In this document: positions 61,938 to 64,000 of the stretch, piece after piece
Numbering within the stretch: the stretch's first letter is position 1
Layout of the letters: each line of letters starts with the position of its first letter
DNA from: Gari tellinella
Lineage: Eukaryota > Mollusca > Bivalvia > Cardiida > Psammobiidae
DNA: 64,000 nucleotides
Assembly (NCBI GenBank): GCA_922989275.2
Contig: OV277870.1
Coordinates: 61,033,079 to 61,097,078 of the forward strand
Direction: 5' to 3'
Made by a program: the position numbers and the translations under genes
The notes under the pieces: model-generated
Told to the model about the DNA's origin: nothing
The model's input: only the letters and a program-made list of their open reading frames with translations
The model's database searches: none

Positions 61938-62130
61938 TAAGGTTGGGGACCCCTAATGAGATCGGGTCATTTCGGTCTAATTCGAAAACTCTACGGAAAT
62001 CGATCGGTCATTCTCGTCAACTGTCGACCCGTTCCGAACCATGTTAAAGGACGGCGCGACAGTTGACCAGAATGACCGATAACTGTACGTAGAGTACCAG
62101 TTTTGGTCCGATCGCATTAGGGGTCATCAT
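61938..62130. mobile_element. Foldback with GACCCCTAATG ends
   Basis: GGGACCCCTAATGAGATCGG pairs with CCGATCGCATTAGGGGTC. Inner stem CGGTCATTCTCGTCAACTGTC pairs with GACAGTTGACCAGAATGACCG. Single copy here. Confidence 0.75.
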
Positions 62131-62192
62131 TTTTAAAGTCTCTAATTATACAATATAGTTCAGTTACTGTGTCACATTGAATAAGGTGAAAA

Positions 62193-62400
62193 ATATGACG
62201 TCATACTGAGATTAATTAAGAAACATGACATCATACTAAAATAATCTGGAAAATATGGCGTCATATCGATAGAAAATGAAAAGATAACGTCATAAGTAAG
62301 TAGATTTGTATGGCGTCGAGTCGAAATAGAATGTAAATATGACGTCATATCGAGATAATATAAAACAAATGGCGTCAAATCGAGATCGACTCTAGTAAGT
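62193..62400. repeat. Seven-unit array of TGACGTCA-like sites, about 30 bp period
   Basis: ATGACGTCATACTGAG, ATGACATCATACTAAA, ATGGCGTCATATCGAT, ATAACGTCATAAGTAA, ATGGCGTCGAGTCGAA, ATGACGTCATATCGAG and ATGGCGTCAAATCGAG, spaced 25-31 bp. Two units keep the perfect palindrome TGACGTCA. Confidence 0.8.
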
Positions 62401-62569
62401 ATCATAGATTACCCAAATATCATCAGTATGTTGTGTAGAAGAAATCTGTATTGATCAACGAAAGTATCATTATAATGGTAAAACTTCAAATATACGTACA
62501 CGTTAAATATGATGTTTACTCACATGACGTCACAATTTCAGAATGAAAATAGTTCTAGATCTAAGCATT

Positions 62570-62808
62570 TGTCACAATTATTACGAAGCTATTATTTTCC
62601 AATAAACACTTTGTCAATAGCAAACAGTTTGGAGTCTGATCAGACGGCGTGTACCTGGCGTCTGATCTGCTTTTGATAATGTGTTTATTGGAAAATAATA
62701 ATTGTGACAAGTGCTAAGATTAAAATGAGTCGTCAAAATTTTTTAAACGTCATTTTGTAAGGTTTGATTTCGTTTAAACGATAAAGAATAATGTTATTAC
62801 CACTATAT
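62570..62808 (+). mobile_element. Family C-related element with an extra inverted repeat
   Basis: Core GGAGTCTGATCAGACGGCGT, right arm TTCGTTTAAACGATAAAGAAT. TTGTCACAATTATTACGAAG...TATTTTCCAATAAACAC on the left is mirrored by GTGTTTATTGGAAAATAATA ATTGTGACAA around the core. The right end ACCACTATATAG is decayed. Confidence 0.6.
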
Positions 62809-62960
62809 AGAATTAACCTATGTTAAGCGATGATGCTTTAATAATGAGTTTAGTAATATAATGTTTGATATTAATTATGACTGGATTTTGGTAATTTCCA
62901 TTTGAACGAGAATAAATGTTGAGTTCAAGACAAGTGATCTCCAGCGTCATGAATTAAAAG

Positions 62961-63211
62961 TACAGTGGAGAATGTGTTATTCTTTCCCAATTTAAACGCG
63001 TTTACGCTAAAACTATTATTTGTAGAGCAAACAGTTTGGAGCCTGATCAGACGCCGGGTAACCCGGCGTCTGATCAGGCTCCAAACTGTTTGCCACCAAG
63101 ATAAACACGAATTATCAGAATTGTCCAAAGTTGTTCTTTTCTACGTTTTAGTGTTTTGCGTTTGCGTACGTTTGCGTTTAAACGGGAAAGAATAACAGAT
63201 TCCCCATTGTA
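62961..63211 (+). mobile_element. Family C element, intact
   Basis: TACAGTGGAGAATGTG to GATTCCCCATTGTA, 251 bp, perfect H2 core GACGCCGGGTAACCCGGCGTC. Confidence 0.9.
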
Positions 63212-63224
63212 CCAGACCTGTGTT

Positions 63225-63307
63225 AGTCCTTTATTCAATAGCCTATTTCTAATTTTGAAGACAGGTGACCACTTAAAACTGGTTGAAAGTAAAGCAGAAC
63301 GTTCCTA
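63225..63307 (+). mobile_element. Family A left half
   Basis: CCTTTATTCAATAGCCTATT left arm to the hairpin left arm GTAAAGCAGAACGTTCC, where a family E element begins at the apex. Confidence 0.6.
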
Positions 63308-63490
63308 AACCCTTTCACTCTCAATGACACAAGAAGGCGCATTTGCAAACAGTTTGGATCCTGATCAGACGCTGCGTAATGCCTTAAAAGTAACTTTGAA
63401 GCGATATCGCAGACAACAAAAATTAAGCAGACGACATTGAAATGGTTAATTGGGTAAAATCTCAGAACCGTTTTGCAGTGAATGGTTAAG
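63308..63490 (+). mobile_element. Family E element at a family A apex
   Basis: TAAACCCTTTCACTCTCAATG left, half an H2 core (GATCAGACGCTGCGTAATGCC), right arm GCAGACAACAAAAATTAAGC, ending GTGAATGGTTAAG. Confidence 0.65.
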
Positions 63491-63545
63491 TGGCAGTGTA
63501 AAACGGCGTCTGGTCAGTATCCAAACTGTTTGACATTCGTTTTTT
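63491..63545. mobile_element. H2 hairpin right half
   Basis: GTAAAACGGCGTCTGGTCAG TATCCAAACTGTTTGACATTC. Confidence 0.5.
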
Positions 63546-64000
63546 GTGATGACAATAACCATAAACAACGCCAACGGTTTGGCGGGATATAATATATGAT
63601 AGATGGGCAACAAAGCTACGCCTTCAATAAACTAAATACACTTTTTAAAACATTTATGTGATGAATAGAACCTTACATTCGCACTGATTTACATGTATTA
63701 TCATTTGTAATACACTCATTGTCGAAAATAAATATGATGCGAACCTTGACGAACGTCATATTTATTTAAGTCAAATAGTTTATTTAAGAAATAACAAATT
63801 CGTAGGTGTTCATTACCGTGCATTAGATCACAGTTAGGAGTTGAGATATGGAGTCATTAGATCATGAGGCCTTTATTTTAATTCTAACGTGACTTTTATT
63901 ATAAAAATACTATCTATGTATTACGCGTATGGAGCAAATGGAACAGCGGATGGAAACGCCGCGCGTGTATTTCATTATCGCGGCGTTATATACGTTTCTC
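63546..64000. other. Unique end of window
   Basis: One small stem, AAATAAATATGATGCG with CGTCATATTTATTT, near 63727-63766. GC content rises in the last 60 bases (GGAAACGCCGCGCGTGTATT, CGCGGCGTTATATACG), possibly another hairpin cut by the edge. Confidence 0.35.

Overview
Animal genomic DNA, AT-rich and repeat-dense, most likely from a bivalve mollusc. That assignment is an inference from intron-split genes, the tetraspan gene family present, and the large load of short palindromic DNA transposons; no species can be named. There is no bacterial gene organisation. Only one gene is supported well. It is a plus-strand TMEM47-like, claudin-superfamily four-pass membrane protein. Three coding exons are visible (29167-29326, 30645-30794, 46275-46507), followed by a polyadenylation signal at 46854. 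Splice phases agree across both introns and the joined reading frame gives 180 residues. The first exon, carrying the start codon, was not found. A second possible terminal exon, with an acidic tail, lies at 60424-60498.

Most of the rest is short non-autonomous elements. Local family labels used below: A = TTAA-flanked ends CCCTTTACC with a central AAAGCAGG...GCGCC-TTAA-GGCGC hairpin (core H1). B = CAGGGCTGCCA ends, 6-bp target duplication, core H1. C = TA-flanked CAGTGGAGAA ends with an AAACAGTTTGG...GATCAGACGCC hairpin (core H2). D = TA-flanked CAGTGCTCCCTC ends, core H2. E and F = TTAA-flanked CCCTTTCAC and CCCTTTGCCTGC ends, core H2. G = TTAA-flanked CCCTTTGAACC ends with a GTGTAGACCCTGATCAGAGGG hairpin (core H3). 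H = TA-flanked CAGTAAAACCTCTC ends, H1-like core. J = CAGTCGAACTTCG ends. K = short perfect palindromes TGCAGG...CCTGCA. L = CAGTGAAGCTCGC ends. M, N, P = further hairpin families. Q = GGGCCCGTTTCAT ends. R = CAGTCAAACC ends. S = TACTGAAAAACAGG ends with core H1.

Layout. 1-12 kb: scattered A, C, D, E elements and a 59-bp minisatellite. 13.3-15.5 kb: a 17-bp satellite grown out of one family-H terminal repeat. 16-21 kb: nested elements. 22.2-24.4 kb: a 94-bp satellite related to family-L ends. 27.6-29.2 kb: a degenerate tandem array whose monomer contains the splice acceptor and first bases of the tetraspan exon. 30.8-46.3 kb: a very large intron filled with elements. 46.9-64 kb: more of the same, plus microsatellites, a tRNA-like pseudogene and several foldbacks.

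The unifying observations are these. (1) A few hairpin cores are shared by families with unrelated ends. (2) The terminal arms of several families have independently expanded into tandem arrays. (3) Elements sit inside one another at exact TTAA or TA sites, which gives a relative chronology. (4) Five TA families align without gaps over the first 22 bases of their ends.
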